Notes under the pieces: generated by a model
Told to the model about the DNA's origin: nothing
Databases searched by the model: none
The model's input: the letters and a program-made list of their open reading frames with translations, nothing else
Translations under genes and position numbers: made by a program
Source of the DNA: Malurus cyaneus samueli
Taxonomy: Eukaryota; Chordata; Aves; Passeriformes; Maluridae
Direction: 5' to 3'
NCBI GenBank assembly: GCA_009741485.1
Contig: CM019236.1
Location: 53,029,278-53,093,277 of the forward strand
DNA length: 64,000 nt
Shown: positions 50,494-63,145 of the stretch, one piece after another
How the letters are laid out: every line of letters begins with the position of its first letter
Position numbering within the stretch: position 1 is the stretch's first letter

Positions 50494-53400
50494 TGTTTAT
50501 GAAGGCTAGAGAAAACCCCTCACCCTATAAAGTGAGAGTGCTCATCCCCTGCTACTGCCCCACAGATGGTGCTGCCAGCTCACCCTGTCTCACATGAAAT
50601 GCCTCAAAGTGGAATCCTCACCCTCTCCCTCCAGCTGGATGAAAAGCAGGTTTCTGTGACACACCTGCAGCTTTGTGTCAAAAACCTGGTCTTCACTGCA
50701 CTCATTTGCACACAAATCAGCCGGGATACAGAGAAAAGCAAATTTTGAGGTGTTCCTGCAGAACTGCTTTCCACATGTCCTGCACACAGGTATTGGCAAT
50801 CCTTCTGCTGCAATATAAACAATTCCTGACTGTACTGTGCCACAGAGAGCCTCAGCAGAAACAAGGGGACAACAGAGGGTCTACTTCTAAATCCACCTCA
50901 AATATGGTATTTGGCAAATCACGTAATAGTTATTTTTTGAGACCTTCTTGGTTTGTTAATCTATTTAGCACTGCTTCCTCTCCAGTTTTCCTCCAATTTT
51001 GGCAGAAAATCTGCAATGAGCCCTTCTAGGAGAAGGTGGAAGAGAATAAAATTTTAACTTTTTGCCTGATACACTTATCAAATTATTAATTTCTCAGGCT
51101 GATAAAGGTTATTTAAATTCATGACTTTTTAAATCACAGACAATGTTTGCAAACAGGAAAAATAATGGTTTTTAAGGTTAAATGGACAGTTTTGCACTTT
51201 AAATTATTTACAAACTCACTTCAGCCACCCTTCTACTGATTTGTGTCTTCATTGCTTTATTTTATAATCAGATATACTTCATAATTGTGGACCATACTAA
51301 TAATTTGCATGACAGGAAGAGAATTCAAGTGAAAAAAAAAACCTGGTAGATAACAACCACAAAGTTGATGATATGAAAAGAACAATAGTGGCATTGAAAT
51401 ATTTTAAATTAATTTACACGCAGTTGCTCCTGCAGAAGGCGGGCACTGCACTGCAAGAGTAGAAAATTCCAGTTTTGGTAATTTTTTAGTGAATATGCCA
51501 AATGTGTGGACTGAAATTGCAATTCTGGTCCATCTGCGGAAGAAATTGAATGCAGTTAATTTTCAGCGCAATTCTGAATGGTAATAATTGTAAAAACATC
51601 AGAGTTCTTCCTGAGCAGAATGGCCCTGTTCGTTCAATGCTTGATGCAGCAGTGGCATGCATTTCTCTCTTATAACCCTGGCTGTATTTATATGTATGTC
51701 AGCTTTGCTGAGCTACAAAAACAGATATAAAAGGCAATTTTCAAATGTTTTGTAATGCCTAAATCCTTGAAAGTACTCAGGCACCCAGTGTTCTTTAATA
51801 AAGTCAGGGAACCTAAACATCGAGAATCTCTGGCCAAACATCTAGGACCTTCCAATATCTGCAACCAGCTTTTACTCTTGAAAAGGGGATCTAAACCCCT
51901 CAACCATCAATGGGCACCAGCACACACTTGAGAATCACTGACAGTCCCTGCTGTGGCTTTTCTTATCTGTGACACTGGTGCCTGAAGGTAACTTATTCTT
52001 CATTGTTGATTTTGCTGTCAAAAATAGGTTTCTTAATACAGAAATCACAAAATCTCAGCTTTTGCAAACTGGGAATGGTGTTGGATGAGGGACAGGCTGA
52101 AGGTTAAGCACTTTTAGCTTGATAAATGTTTGTAAATCCCAAATGTAATATTTCTAGCATTTTATTCTGCCATCCATGGATATTTTTTGACCTTTTTTCA
52201 TGGGTGATGAGAAAGATTCTGTCCATTTTCTCCATGACTCCAGTACAGGCGAAGCTCTCAAAATAAAGGACAAATAATTATATGTCAGAAAGAAGAATTC
52301 AAAAGGCTGATAAAGGCTTTCCTGGAAATTATTGTAGAAGAACTACGCCACTTGCATTTTTTACTTCCTTTCCTAAGAAAAAAGTATTAATATGACCTTG
52401 TTTTCTCCTAACTTTTTAAGTCTTTAAATGCTTCCATGAAATGTTCAGCTTCAGCATGCCACGAACAGTGAAAACCATTGATGAAAACATCAATTCAAAA
52501 GAAGCCACTTCCTTGTCCAGAAAAATGTGTGGAAAGACCTCCACTTTATTCCAGCCAGTGCAATCCCCACCAAAGATTCCTAGGGTAGATTTGTATAAAC
52601 TTCTGTTCTATGTGTATTATTAAAAGAAAACCTGTTTTATAGGATTCCTCTCAATCTAAAGGTTTCTGTGCAGTTTGTGTCAGTGAAGAAACGTGGGGGG
52701 CAGGTAAAAGAATAATATCAGGATATCACCAATACTTAACAGATAAATCCAAAGAACGCTAGGCAAAAAGAATGGCTTATCTGGAAAGGTGTTTCTGTGC
52801 ATTCATAAACGAAATATGGCAGTAGGTGATTTTTTTATGCAAGAATCACAGGAACATAAGCAAAACATGTGCATGTCAGAAGGAAAAAGGAGAGCAAATT
52901 TATATTTTTGACATACATTCGAAGCTATAGATCCTGAGGCAACACTCTCAACTGGCATTAAAGGTATCACCTGGGAAGCTTGGTTACTCCTGCTGCTCCA
53001 CCTGTAGCATGCACAGACATTCACTCCTTGAAATAACAAACAAGGAAGATGAATGTGCTGAAGACCATGAAAAAAAGGTCACCTGATGGACTGTGATGCT
53101 GAACCAAATGTAATGTGTTGGAATTACTGCTTCATTTAGTTGTGGGTTTTTACTGCTTCTAGTAATTTATGTCAGAGATATATACAAAAAAAAAATCATG
53201 AAAAACATAGTGAAACAAATAATCCTAAAATGAACTCACTTCTGCAAACATAAAAAAAAAAATCTTCCTTTACTGCAACCACAGACAAACTGTATTAAAA
53301 TACTTTGAGACTAGATCCAAGGCTTCAATGTCACCCTACCAGCCAGCCCCTTCTGTTTCAACCTGACTTATGAGTGTACTGGTCTCTGACTCTCTTCCTC

Positions 53401-54548
53401 TCTCTCTGTTTCCTGAACTTGGGTTGTTATCTCTCTGAAATGATGTCTCACATATGTGTTGAATGAAGATTAAAGAACAAGACTGCAGGGAATCAAGAGA
53501 AGATGTGTTATAAAGCAGCAGTGGTTAGACCAACCACATAAAAAGAAAAAAAAAAAAAAAAAGTAAGAGTAGCCAAGAGAATGTAATTTACCCAGATGAG
53601 TCCCACTGAAAAGGTCATGCAGGAGAGGCCAAGGCATCAGCTGCAACTCTGCAAAAGCTTCTATTCAGAAGTCCACAACAGGCTTTCATGATGGGATGTC
53701 ACTCAGGCCCTCCTTGGATCTGAAGTGCTTAAATCCCTGTGCTTGTTCCCAGCCTTTTGCAAAGGGACCAAGGGGCTGCCCTTCATTTCAAGCATCTTTG
53801 ATATTTACTGCCAAGGCAGGAAAGTCCAATTTGCTAATGACTCAGAATCTATTCATAAAAATACACATCAGTGTCTTGATTTTCACTCACATAATAATCT
53901 ATTTTGTAGGCAAAGCTCATGCCTGTACATCTCTTTGGTATGTACACACGGGTTTTAATGACAGCATTGCCTTCTTGCTTTTCCAAACAAACCTCAGCCT
54001 TCCTATTTTTAGAGTGTGCCCTGAACTGGCTTTGATATTTGATAAGCTGGCTTCAAAACCACAAACATATTTCCCTCATCTTAACAGACCCCAGTGATGT
54101 GGGCAGATATTTCTTTGTTTCTCAGCAACAGCACACTGAACACTTGCAGCTGGAGTGTCAGTGTTGCTGTAGCCATGCAAATAACACACTCATTTGTCAG
54201 TGAATGAGATGTGAAAACCACAAAGGAAAAGGTGAGTTTATCTCCTGCTATGATATCAAAACTTTATTGTTGGTCTCCAAAGTGTCTTGATAATCATTGG
54301 CAAGATGGATTAAAAGCTAGAAAAATAAATGGGTTTACTTTAATTGATATTAACTGTCCACGCGGTCTGCTGCTCTGCTCTTACTCACCCGATGTTAGGA
54401 AGACAATTTGCAAGAACAGAACTGGGGAAAAAAGAGATGGAATAGCACCACATGAAATCTGTGCTAGAAATAACAATCACCATCCTCAGTCTCATTTTAC
54501 ACCGAAATATCCTAGATCCCCATGTATAGTATCAATAATCTTTGGCAT
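50494..54548. other. Non-coding stretch, no gene seen
   Basis: A somewhat GC-richer patch follows the CR1 to about 50900; the rest is AT-rich. An A-rich run lies at 53547-53562. The 133-codon frame at 53696-54097 and the 118-codon frame at 50673-51029 show no domain, signal peptide or coding-like codon pattern, and are within chance expectation for 64 kb. Confidence 0.45.
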
Positions 54549-55032
54549 TGTAGCCTAAAACCACAGGATTTTCCTTCTACATTCCTTGCCCTTTCTTTTG
54601 GCTGGATTTGGGAGAGGTACCTCCTGAACTCCCCTGAATATAGTCTGGGCATTTTGGGGACTCGTACACCTCCACCACTGGGCATATCCAGAGGAGGACC
54701 TGAACTTTCACAGGAGGACCAGACTTTCCACAGGAACACCATTTCCAACAATAAGCACCATTTCAACTGGACTGCAATTGCTGCTTGATAGGTCAGCAGC
54801 CACCACAGAGACCAACAGAGTGCCCGGTGTGTTCTAACTTAGTGGGTTTAACCCAGTTTTTCTGCTTAACTGTACTTATTTTAATCTTTCTGTTAAATTC
54901 AAACTCCAACCTGAAATCTCTCTCAAGGTATTTGTGTGGGGTTAATTTCTCCCACTGGTTTAAACCAGCAAAGTCTTGCTTATCCTAATGAGATCACAGA
55001 AGGATTTTGTCTTGATGGGAACTCCATTAACA
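54549..55032 (+). mobile_element. Probable LTR of an endogenous retrovirus
   Basis: The block starts TGTAGCC at 54549 and, if the boundaries are right, ends in CA at 55031-55032, giving the TG...CA form of an LTR of about 480 bases. From memory, the segments GTCAGCAGCCACCACAGAG (54792-54810), CTGAAATCTCTCTCAAGG (54911-54928) and TTTGTGTGGGGTTAATTTCT (54930-54949) resemble a common avian LTR. No open frame with a retroviral motif is present on either side. It may be a solo LTR or an LTR with lost internal sequence. No flanking target duplication was found with these boundaries. Confidence 0.5.
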
Positions 55033-55036
55033 AATT

Positions 55037-55054
55037 TGGCAGCCAGAAATACAG
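55037..55054 (+). other. Possible primer-binding-site-like sequence
   Basis: TGGCAGCCAGAAATACAG begins five bases after the presumed LTR end, the position expected for a primer binding site, and starts with TGG as all such sites do. I cannot match it to a specific tRNA, so the call depends on the LTR boundary being right. Confidence 0.3.
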
Positions 55055-58000
55055 CCTAGCTAATTCTTCATTGTAACATCCTGGCTCCTGAGTGGAGTTA
55101 GGGTGGAAAGGGACAGTAGAGAAGGCCCAGACTTTCTCTTTTCAACTTCAGTTGAAGTTTACATGGTTTTACTCTGATGTTTTGGGAATTGTTAGATTGC
55201 TTCTTGCTGCTGCTGTCTAGCGGGGCTCATTTTATGGTCATGACTCCTCTGGCTTCGTTCCGTTTTCATGTTTTACTCAGGGCAGGGGCTTGGCAGCTGG
55301 GGGTGTTAGGCATAATTTTTGTCTTTCATCACATCAGATGAGCAATTATCTGCTGAGCATAAATGAGGGGAAGAGCTGACCTAAGCAGGAGTCTTAAACT
55401 GCCATGCAGTCTATGATCAGGGAAGCTGGTGACCAGTAGAGCATAACATAGAAATTAAAGGAAAAAAAAAAAAAAAGAGCAAGAGAAAGCAAGGAAGAAA
55501 GAGGCACTCAGAATTAAAGCAGAAACATGCTTCACAGGCATGTAAGTCATAGAAACTCAAGCCAGGATGAGGACACTGTGTTTAAGTTACCTGAGCAAAG
55601 CCCTTTCACACTACCATGAATATATTTAACATTTTAACAAGATTTTTAACTTGTAAAGTGAAAGTCTGAGGCTGCCTTCTCAAAGATTGTGCAGGAAGGG
55701 AAGGAAGAGCAGAAGGAAACTACTTCTAAAATGGCTGATCACTTTATTTAAAGGATTGAAACAGTTTCCTCCAATAGCTTGGAAAAGGACTCGGTAGTTC
55801 TGCCAAGCCCTGCTATTGCTGCATTTTTAATATTTCCTACATTAAACAAAACCTAAATAGAGCTTCTATACCAAAGGAGAGACTCTGCTAGCTGCAATTG
55901 GTATAGGTCTCTTCCACACTAAAGAATTGAAGACTTATTAGTGCTTTCCCGCTGAAAATGAGGAAAATTCTTACCTTTCTGCTTGGTAACATTTTTCACA
56001 ATATTTCTTCAGGGCCACCTCTGGTATCAGACCATCAGATACCTCTGGCATTGCCCTCATCTCTGCAGCGTCTGATCCCAACACTGCTGTGCTTTTCCAC
56101 AAAACCAAGGGCCAAGCCTTACATGCCCTGGGATGGAACGTGGTGGCTGAGCTCAAAAATTACCTCATGCACAGCACTGACACTCATGGATTTCCACCTC
56201 CATCCTCACGGAAAGCAGTTTCTCAATAGCACTTAAAGAACAGTTGTTGTGTCTCACAAATGGAGTGCCCCTATAAATAAGAGACATTGTGACAGAAGTC
56301 TATAAATAGGAGTATCGCTCGTACTCCTCAGCACTTAACAGAAGGAAAATAATACTTCCAAGATGTTATACCATAGTGGACATTGCAGAAGTATTTTTTA
56401 AAAAGGCATATGGATTAAAGCAAAGTGTTTCTTTAACTGCACTGTAGAGTTACTAAAAATCAGAAAATGAAGACTTTCATTCAATTCCCTAAGGAATTTT
56501 TCCATCTCTGTTAGACTTTAAATTGACTACCTAGAAATTGCAGACGCCACAAGGATCATAACAATAGAAGAAAACTAAGGAACAGAGAAAGAATGTGCTT
56601 CTTAAACTTATTAAAATCATTATAATACTGATGACGAGTAACTACTGCTATAATAGTAATGAAATAAGGGTTGATGTTTGCAGAACAGTAATAACAATCC
56701 CTTTCTATTTTACATGGACTCACCTGAAAACTAATAATGGAAAATTGTTAAAACACATAAGAACACATACATGATCCCAATTTTTTGGTTAGAGGCTGAA
56801 TTGGTAGCACACCTTTTAAAATATTTCATTGTGTGACCCTTCTTTTCATATGGCAGGTTTTAATTGCTTGCAGCTGGTGGTTTTCCAAAACAGGAAAGCT
56901 GAAACTCAGAAAATTAAAGATTATTTGGAAAGCTAGAACAAAAACAACTTCTTGTTAAATCTTCATTTAAAATGGCTAAATAAATTATTATTAGCCACAT
57001 AACTTTTCCTTAAATAATTCCCATGAAAATATGAACATTTGACCCACCCTGGGCATATCATAAGTTTGACAATCACAGTTTATTTATGTTTTGTGAACAA
57101 TTACCAGACCTTTGCAATTAACTTTTCCTGTTTTCTTTCTACTGGTTTTGCAGTATTAAAAGGCAGTCTGAGCAGTTTAAGTAAGCTTTATTTTTATGAC
57201 TTTATACAACATGACAAGACAAGCAGCAAAACTGATTCGTTCATTCAGAAATATGTGAGTAACATCAAGAGTAAAGAATACAAAGGCATGAGAGATTCAC
57301 AAAATTGAGCTACTTCTGATGGGAGAAAGTGCCCCAGGGTAGGGGAGAACTTTTTGTGTGAATGCAAAAGAGACTTTTTGTGTGGATGAGAGGTGGTGTG
57401 CTTGGTAAAAATTGGAATTCAAATTGCCAAAAGGAGAACTTAAATTTGGCCTTGTGAAAAGACAAACAAAATGGTGAAAGGGTTCCTTTTCAAACCTGGA
57501 AGAGAATGTTGGATTCACCAAATCCCTTAAATATTACACTGTCATGAAATACTAAAATAATACTAAAACCACAGTCTTTGCCTGTGATTATTTTGTTCAT
57601 ACCAGTAGAGAACTGTTTGCTGTTTATTGTGTATATAGGAATCAACTACTAAAGCAACAAAATAAAGTCTACAGAAAGATAACATATTAAAACTATGGAT
57701 TCTTCGGGTGGAAGGTACATACACATTTTGATAGTTTGCTACCAATCAATTGCTATTTCTTCATTTGATCCTGCCTCTTACATAGTGTTCAGTTAAGGAA
57801 AGGGAAATTCATGCAAGTATCAAGTTGTTTTACATGAGTTGCTTAGCATTGCTTACCACATATTTATTTGGTATCTTCCATTTACTGTGACATTTTATCA
57901 GTTACCGTATAACCAAGTTCATTAATGTCAAGATCTCAATTAAAAAAAGTACAAGATAAAGTACATGCTTGGAATGTGTGCATAAAGTTAAAATTCCTAA

Positions 58001-61000
58001 AAACACTACTTTCCCTCCTCTTTTTTCAAACTAAAGGGATATTTTTTGTTTGGAGAGAAGCTCAGAAAAGAAATGGGGGCAGAGAGGAAGGCAAAAATCT
58101 AGTTCCCAGAGTATTTATTCTCCAGGCTCAGATCTTTAGTTTGGGGTTTTTAGTTTTTAAATTCCTGACATAAGAAAGATTTAATAATTCATAGATTATA
58201 TTAATGGCTGAGATATAACTTCAACAAGTTGGCATTACAAAACTGTCAAAAAATGCAACAGCTCCTGCCTTCTTTAATTTCAGCTGCTTCTGACGAATTG
58301 TAGGAAAATGCCTTCTTGGTGTGCAGTGCTACCAATTATCTGACAGAGCCAGAGTGTATTTCCAGCTAATCAGAAATAAGAGCACAGAATTAAATCTCCC
58401 ATGTGAAACTCATCATTTACATATTTATTATTCAGAAATTATAATAAGGCTAATGAAAAGCTCACATGGCGCCTTTAAAAGTCAAACCAATCTTACTGTG
58501 AATTTTCAGCAGATAAAGCTTCCCTGGTACACAGTAGTCAAAAGATAAGTTCTGTTGATTACAGTTTAGTTTAATTAAACATTACAAGTTATTTGTAAGG
58601 ATCCATACACACTTTGCACGAAGGGATTAGTTACATAAACTGGAACTGTCTCAAGAGAAGTGAATGGACCAGGGCAAGCTGTTAAAGAAACACACGTAGG
58701 CAAGGTTATTTTTGCATCCAAATGGGTATAAGTACAATAAGACACAGAAGGAAAATAAATCCTGGAAACTTCTTTTGGAGGGGTGCACGCTGTTTTAAAA
58801 TCCCTGTGCAGCATGTAAGCTGCATGGCAGAGGGCACACTGCAAGCTCATGGCTGTGATCTTCAGGCTGGGTCATTCCCCACCTCCAGCCTGAACACCAC
58901 CACCAATCCACTTGTTTAATCCACACTGTACATGAAGAAGAGCTCTCCAGAGGCTGCTGGGGTTGCTGAAGCTGGCCCCTGACCCTTTCTGAGAATTTAC
59001 AACTCAAGCTTCAGCTCATTGAGGGCATTCAGACTTCACATTGCTGGAAACAATTTTCAGACACTATATAATGTGCTGTTATTGCTGGCCTTGTTTTCCA
59101 GGCACACCTTGATTATCACACATGACCTCAATCACAAAAATGCAAAGAGAAAACTTGGCTATCTACCCTTCTCCCTAAAGAGGCATTTACGTTTATGTGC
59201 GTGACTCTCTGTGAACAGAAATACATTCATGCTTCCCTGGGCTCTGGTCCAAATGCTGCCTCTTGACTTTGGAAAAAAGTGTTTTGAAACTGTGTGGTAT
59301 AATAGTAATTAAAAGAGAAAAAAATAGTCACACAGACGCTTGGGATGGTGTTGTGCTGTGTTGCAGTGAGTGTTTTCCATTGCCCACGTTCTGTTCTCAG
59401 CACTTTAAATACACTTCTGTATATGTCATAACACTTGGAAAGATTGGAAAGACTATTCCAGTGCCAGCTGACTACTATAAAGTGATAACGGCACTATTAG
59501 CTGTGACTTTTAAGTACCTTTTCTTTCCAATATTGTCTATTCCTGATGTCCTTCACAGTAGATAAGGAAGCAAAGTCAAATCAGGTAACTCATTGTAAAT
59601 GAGATCGTCTTCACCCAGAAAATGGTGGCAACCACTTTCAAAATATATTCCCAAATAATTTTTAATTTGGTGACTGGCAGCAATTTTCTTACAAGATATT
59701 CAGTAGCTTCAAAACTGGGCATATTTTACCAAGGGCAACTATTAATAAGGGCCGAGAAAACAAACTTGCTCATCACTTTCTCAGCTAGCACTGGTTCAGA
59801 TGAGTAGCTGAAGATACACAGCAGCATCAAGTACATGAATCCAACTAAAAGCCATCCATTTCCACTTATTATAATAAAGGGCTCTTGTCCTGGTTGAACA
59901 AATCCTGGGTTTTGCAATCACCTTCATTGCACAGGCATTCCTGACCAGAGGCTCCTCTGGCATCACCCCACGAGCCAGTGGAGTCACACCAACAGAGAAT
60001 TTTGCCTCGCAGCCTTAGTTGTAATGGATGGTTTTCATTACTTTATTTCATTTTTCACATCCCCACAAGTGTTGTTCTCCTTGCAAATCACATCCTTGGT
60101 TTTCATAAGTGTCTGCATTTAATTAGCCTCAAATTAGAAACCTGCAGCACTGCTGTGAAGCAAATACTTAGTAGTGAAGGACCAGAATAAAAAAGGATAT
60201 TTTTCCCCCTGGAGGAAATCATTCACAGCTGCAGTAGCAAGGAAAGGCACTTTAAAGGAATTATATTGTAGACAGTAACAATCTTTACTAGTGGTGTCTG
60301 AAAAAGTTGCTACACTCAGATGTCAAAAACACCCCTCAAGGCTATGGAACTCTTCTCACTTTTCATATGTAAAGCAAAAAAAATAGCCACATAAAAATAA
60401 CCTGAGCAAAAGATTGACTTTTTATTTTTAACGTTCAAGGGAACATGAATTCAAAGAATCTTATTTTGTTGTTAGGAAAAAAAATACCTTTCAAGTTTTG
60501 GGAAATAGCTTCAACTTTCATCAAAAATTAATAATTGTTTAGAAAAAGAAAATGTCTATGTTATTTGAATTTTTTCACTGTAGCTGTCTGTATTCCCAAA
60601 GTTCTATATTTAAGTGAAAAAGATACGTTTTTGAAGCTGAGGGAAGAACTCCACACCTAGCTGGTGCTGTGAAGTCCCCTATGCTTTTGAAGTGTGACCT
60701 GAAAGAGACACAAAAAAAGCAAGCTGATTTTCAGGTGAAATTCTTGGAGCATCTTTAGGTTTTCACACGGCCATGAAGAAAGCTAGGCTGGGGATCTGAC
60801 ACCCCGTGGCAATTACAAGGCAAAGGTCATTTGCCAGTCTGGACCTGCCCTGGGCACAGAATCTCCTGCAGAGGTTTCCTCCATGGAGGAAGAGCCCCCA
60901 GCAGCCCCTGACCCTGTGTGCTGTCCCACCCCTGCAATGTGTCAGCGCAGGCTTTGTGGAGATGCGAGGTGAACCCGGTGGAGGAGCTGATGTGCACAAC

Positions 61001-61089
61001 AAGAGGCCACATTTCAGCTGCGTTGTTTTCTTGGAGCAGCACAGCAACAGCAAGGGCTGCACTGGAAGAGCTCAGGGGATGCTGGGTCA
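55055..61089. other. Non-coding stretch with one coding-like open patch
   Basis: No confirmed gene. An A-rich run lies at about 55460-55476. An 80-codon stretch open in one plus frame (55990-56229) is discussed separately. An AT-rich segment at 58330-58530 is dense in TAAT cores. A GC-richer patch lies at about 60800-61089. Other open frames have no support. Confidence 0.45.
55990..56229 (+). other. Unrecognised 80-codon open stretch, candidate exon or chance frame
   Basis: The frame read from 55990 is open to a TAG at 56227-56229 and has no early ATG. Within it, from 56013 on, codons look coding-like (many NNC/NNG third positions) while flanks are AT-rich. A polypyrimidine-AG (TTTCTTCAG, about 56005-56013) precedes this part and could be a splice acceptor, in which case this would be a terminal exon. 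I recognise no protein family, and other frames are also partly open across the patch, so chance or an old repeat is as likely. Confidence 0.2.
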
Positions 61090-61142
61090 GGACCTTATGA
61101 GGAGAGGATGGGGACACTTGGTTTGTTGAGCCTGGAGAAGGT
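61090..61142 (+). mobile_element. Short CR1 scrap, plus strand
   Basis: About 50 bases including CTTATGAGGAGAGGATGG (61093-61110) and GTTGAGCCTGGAGAAGG (61125-61141) match the distal ORF2 segment of CR1 in sense orientation. It abuts the minus-strand CR1 that follows. The left boundary may be earlier, but the similarity is not clear to me. Confidence 0.5.
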
Positions 61143-61157
61143 ACTGGGAGTTACCCT

Positions 61158-62068
61158 GGGCCAAGTGCACCTTGCACTTGGTCTTGTTAAACCTCATGAG
61201 ATTCCCATGGGCCAGATTTTCCATCTTGTTCCAGTCCCACTGGATGGAATCCCATCCTTCAGGTGAGCCAACAGCACCACTCAGCTTGGTGTCATGTGCA
61301 GATTTGCTGAGGTGGCCTTGATCCTCTCATCTGTGTCACTGATATAGAGATGGAGTAACACCGGTCCCAGTTCCAACCCCTGATGGACACCTTTTGTCAC
61401 TGATGTCCATCAGGACTCTGAGATGTTTACCACTGCCCTCTGGATCTGACCATCACCCACTTTCTTATCCATCTAATAGTCCACTCATCAAATCCATGGC
61501 TGTCCAATTTGGAGACAAGGACATTTAGGGTGGCCATGTCCAAGATTTTGAAAAGAGATCTTTAGCCCTTCCCTTGTCTGCTGGTGCAGTCACTCAATCA
61601 TAGAAGGCTCCTACGTTGGCCAGACAGGATTTTCTGTTGGCAAAGCCGTGCTGACTGTCCCAAATCACCTCCCAGTCCTCCCTGTGCCGTAGCACAGCTT
61701 CAGGGAGGATCCATTCCATGATCTTCCCAAGCACAAGGGTGAGCTGACAGGTCAGTAGCTCCCAGGGACCTCCTCTCTGCCCTCTGTATGTGGGTACAAT
61801 ATTTCCCTTTTCCAGTCACAAGGAGCTTCACCTGACTGCCACGACTTTTCAAATATGATGGAGAGTGACTTGGCAAGTACATCAGCCAAAGCCTTCAGGA
61901 CACTGATACATCTCATCAGGCCCCATGGATTCATGGGTCACCTTCTCCTGTCTCTTGTCACCAATTTACGAGCATAATTTGTTCCTGCCTTTCCCAGTTA
62001 CGACACCTGTAGAAGCCCTCCTTGTCATTCTTTACTTCCCTTGCCAGGTTCAGTTCCAGCTTCGTCTC
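61158..62068 (-). mobile_element. CR1 LINE, ORF2 body, both ends missing
   Basis: On the minus strand this is a long, nearly continuous piece of CR1 ORF2 from the linker (right edge) through the reverse-transcriptase domain to just past the catalytic region (left edge). Antisense signatures include CTTGCACTTGGTCTTGTTAA (61171-61190), CATAGAAGGCTCCTACGTTG (61600-61619), CACGACTTTTCAAATATGATGG (61840-61861) and CATCTCATCAGGCCCCATGG (61909-61928). The 3' UTR is missing and is replaced at the left by a CR1 scrap in the opposite orientation. Confidence 0.87.
61165..62068 (-). pseudogene. CR1 ORF2 remnant with a mutated reverse-transcriptase box
   Basis: Minus-strand peptides typical of CR1 reverse transcriptase are readable in separate frames: LNLAREVKNDKEGFY at about 62000-62050, ALADVLAKSLSIIFEKSWQS at 61832-61891, and further pieces to 61165. 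The catalytic FADD-type box reads SAHD at 61291-61302, so the first of the two catalytic aspartates is histidine and the phenylalanine is serine. Stops and shifts divide the rest. In intact elements this enzyme copies CR1 RNA at a nicked target; this copy cannot. Confidence 0.83.
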
Positions 62069-62694
62069 ATAGGAGAATGCTGAAAACTGGAGGAATTGAA
62101 CCTGGTGCCAAAAATATTTATGGAAAACATGGAGAGTTTGAGGTTTTATTGGTGGATTAATTTCTTGACACAGATCATGGCAAGGCTGCTGAACAGCTGT
62201 GCTGTCACAAATCTTAGGAAATGCAAGTATAAGAGGGAGGCTGTTTTTTAACATTTTAAACACTGAAACACTTTTAAATCTGTTTACTCACATTAACATA
62301 TTTAAAACTTATTAAATGTGTGAGTTTAATACTGTGCGAGAGCAGGAAACCCCAGCAGCTGAAGCTCACTCTTTCTTAAAAAAACCACCATTCCCCCAGG
62401 AAGTTTGTGACTACAACTTCATAAACAAACCTCATATATTGCAACATAACTGAAAAATATTCCACTCAAATCAATGGGATCCATTTGAGTTCCTTCAGCT
62501 GAGGATCCATCAGACTAAACAGCAGCATTCAGTGAGAAGCTTTAGTTCTTCTCTCCAGGAAGAGGTCTTCACAGCATCCTTCTCCTGTCCTTACCCTTTT
62601 CCTTCCCTCTCACACCATTGCTCTCAGCATCTTCTAGGCAATGACTGACTAGTTTACTGGCATAACTGCAGCAATACTATCCTTCCTTTCCCTC
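62069..62694. other. Non-coding spacer between two CR1 copies
   Basis: AT-rich unique sequence; the minus-strand frame 61958-62263 begins here but its only recognisable part is the CR1 piece below 62068. I see nothing else. Confidence 0.5.
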
Positions 62695-63145
62695 CACAGA
62701 ATTACAGAACCATAGAAAGGTTTGGTTTAGAAAGGGCCTTAAATATAATTTAGCTTCAACCCCACTCCATGGACAAGGACAATTCCCATTAGACCATGCT
62801 GCTCAATGCCACATCCAATCTGCCCTTGAACACTCCTAGAGATGGGGCAGCCACAAATTCTCTGGGCAACCTCACCACCCTCACAGTAAAAAAACATAAA
62901 TTATTCTAATAGCTATTCTAAACCTACTTATTCAGTTTGAATACATTCCCCCTCCTCCTGTCACTACATGTCTTTATAAATAATCCCTCTCCAGACTTCT
63001 TGTAGCTACCTTTCGATACTGGAACGCTGCAGTGAGGTCTCACTGGAACCTTCTCTTCTTCAGTCTGAACAGCCCCAGTGTCTCAGCTGTGTCTTTTCAG
63101 GAGAGGTGTTCCAGGTCTCTAATAATATTCATGGCGCTCTTTCTC
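62695..63145 (-). mobile_element. CR1 LINE 3' portion with terminus
   Basis: The copy reads on the minus strand. At its left edge are degenerate 8-bp tail units (CACAGAAT, TACAGAAC, CATAGAAA; 62695-62719). These are followed by the complement of the 3' UTR, including CTTCAACCCCACTCCATGG (62754-62772) and CAATGCCACATCCAATCTG (62804-62822). Distal ORF2 follows, with CAGTCTGAACAGCCCCAGTG (63061-63080). It ends near CATGGCGCTCTTTCT. The body has many substitutions and an A7 insertion near 62887. Confidence 0.83.

Noticed and set aside
53696..54097. Plus-strand 133-codon open frame
   Set aside because: No domain, signal peptide or coding bias; within the range expected by chance for 64 kb of this composition.
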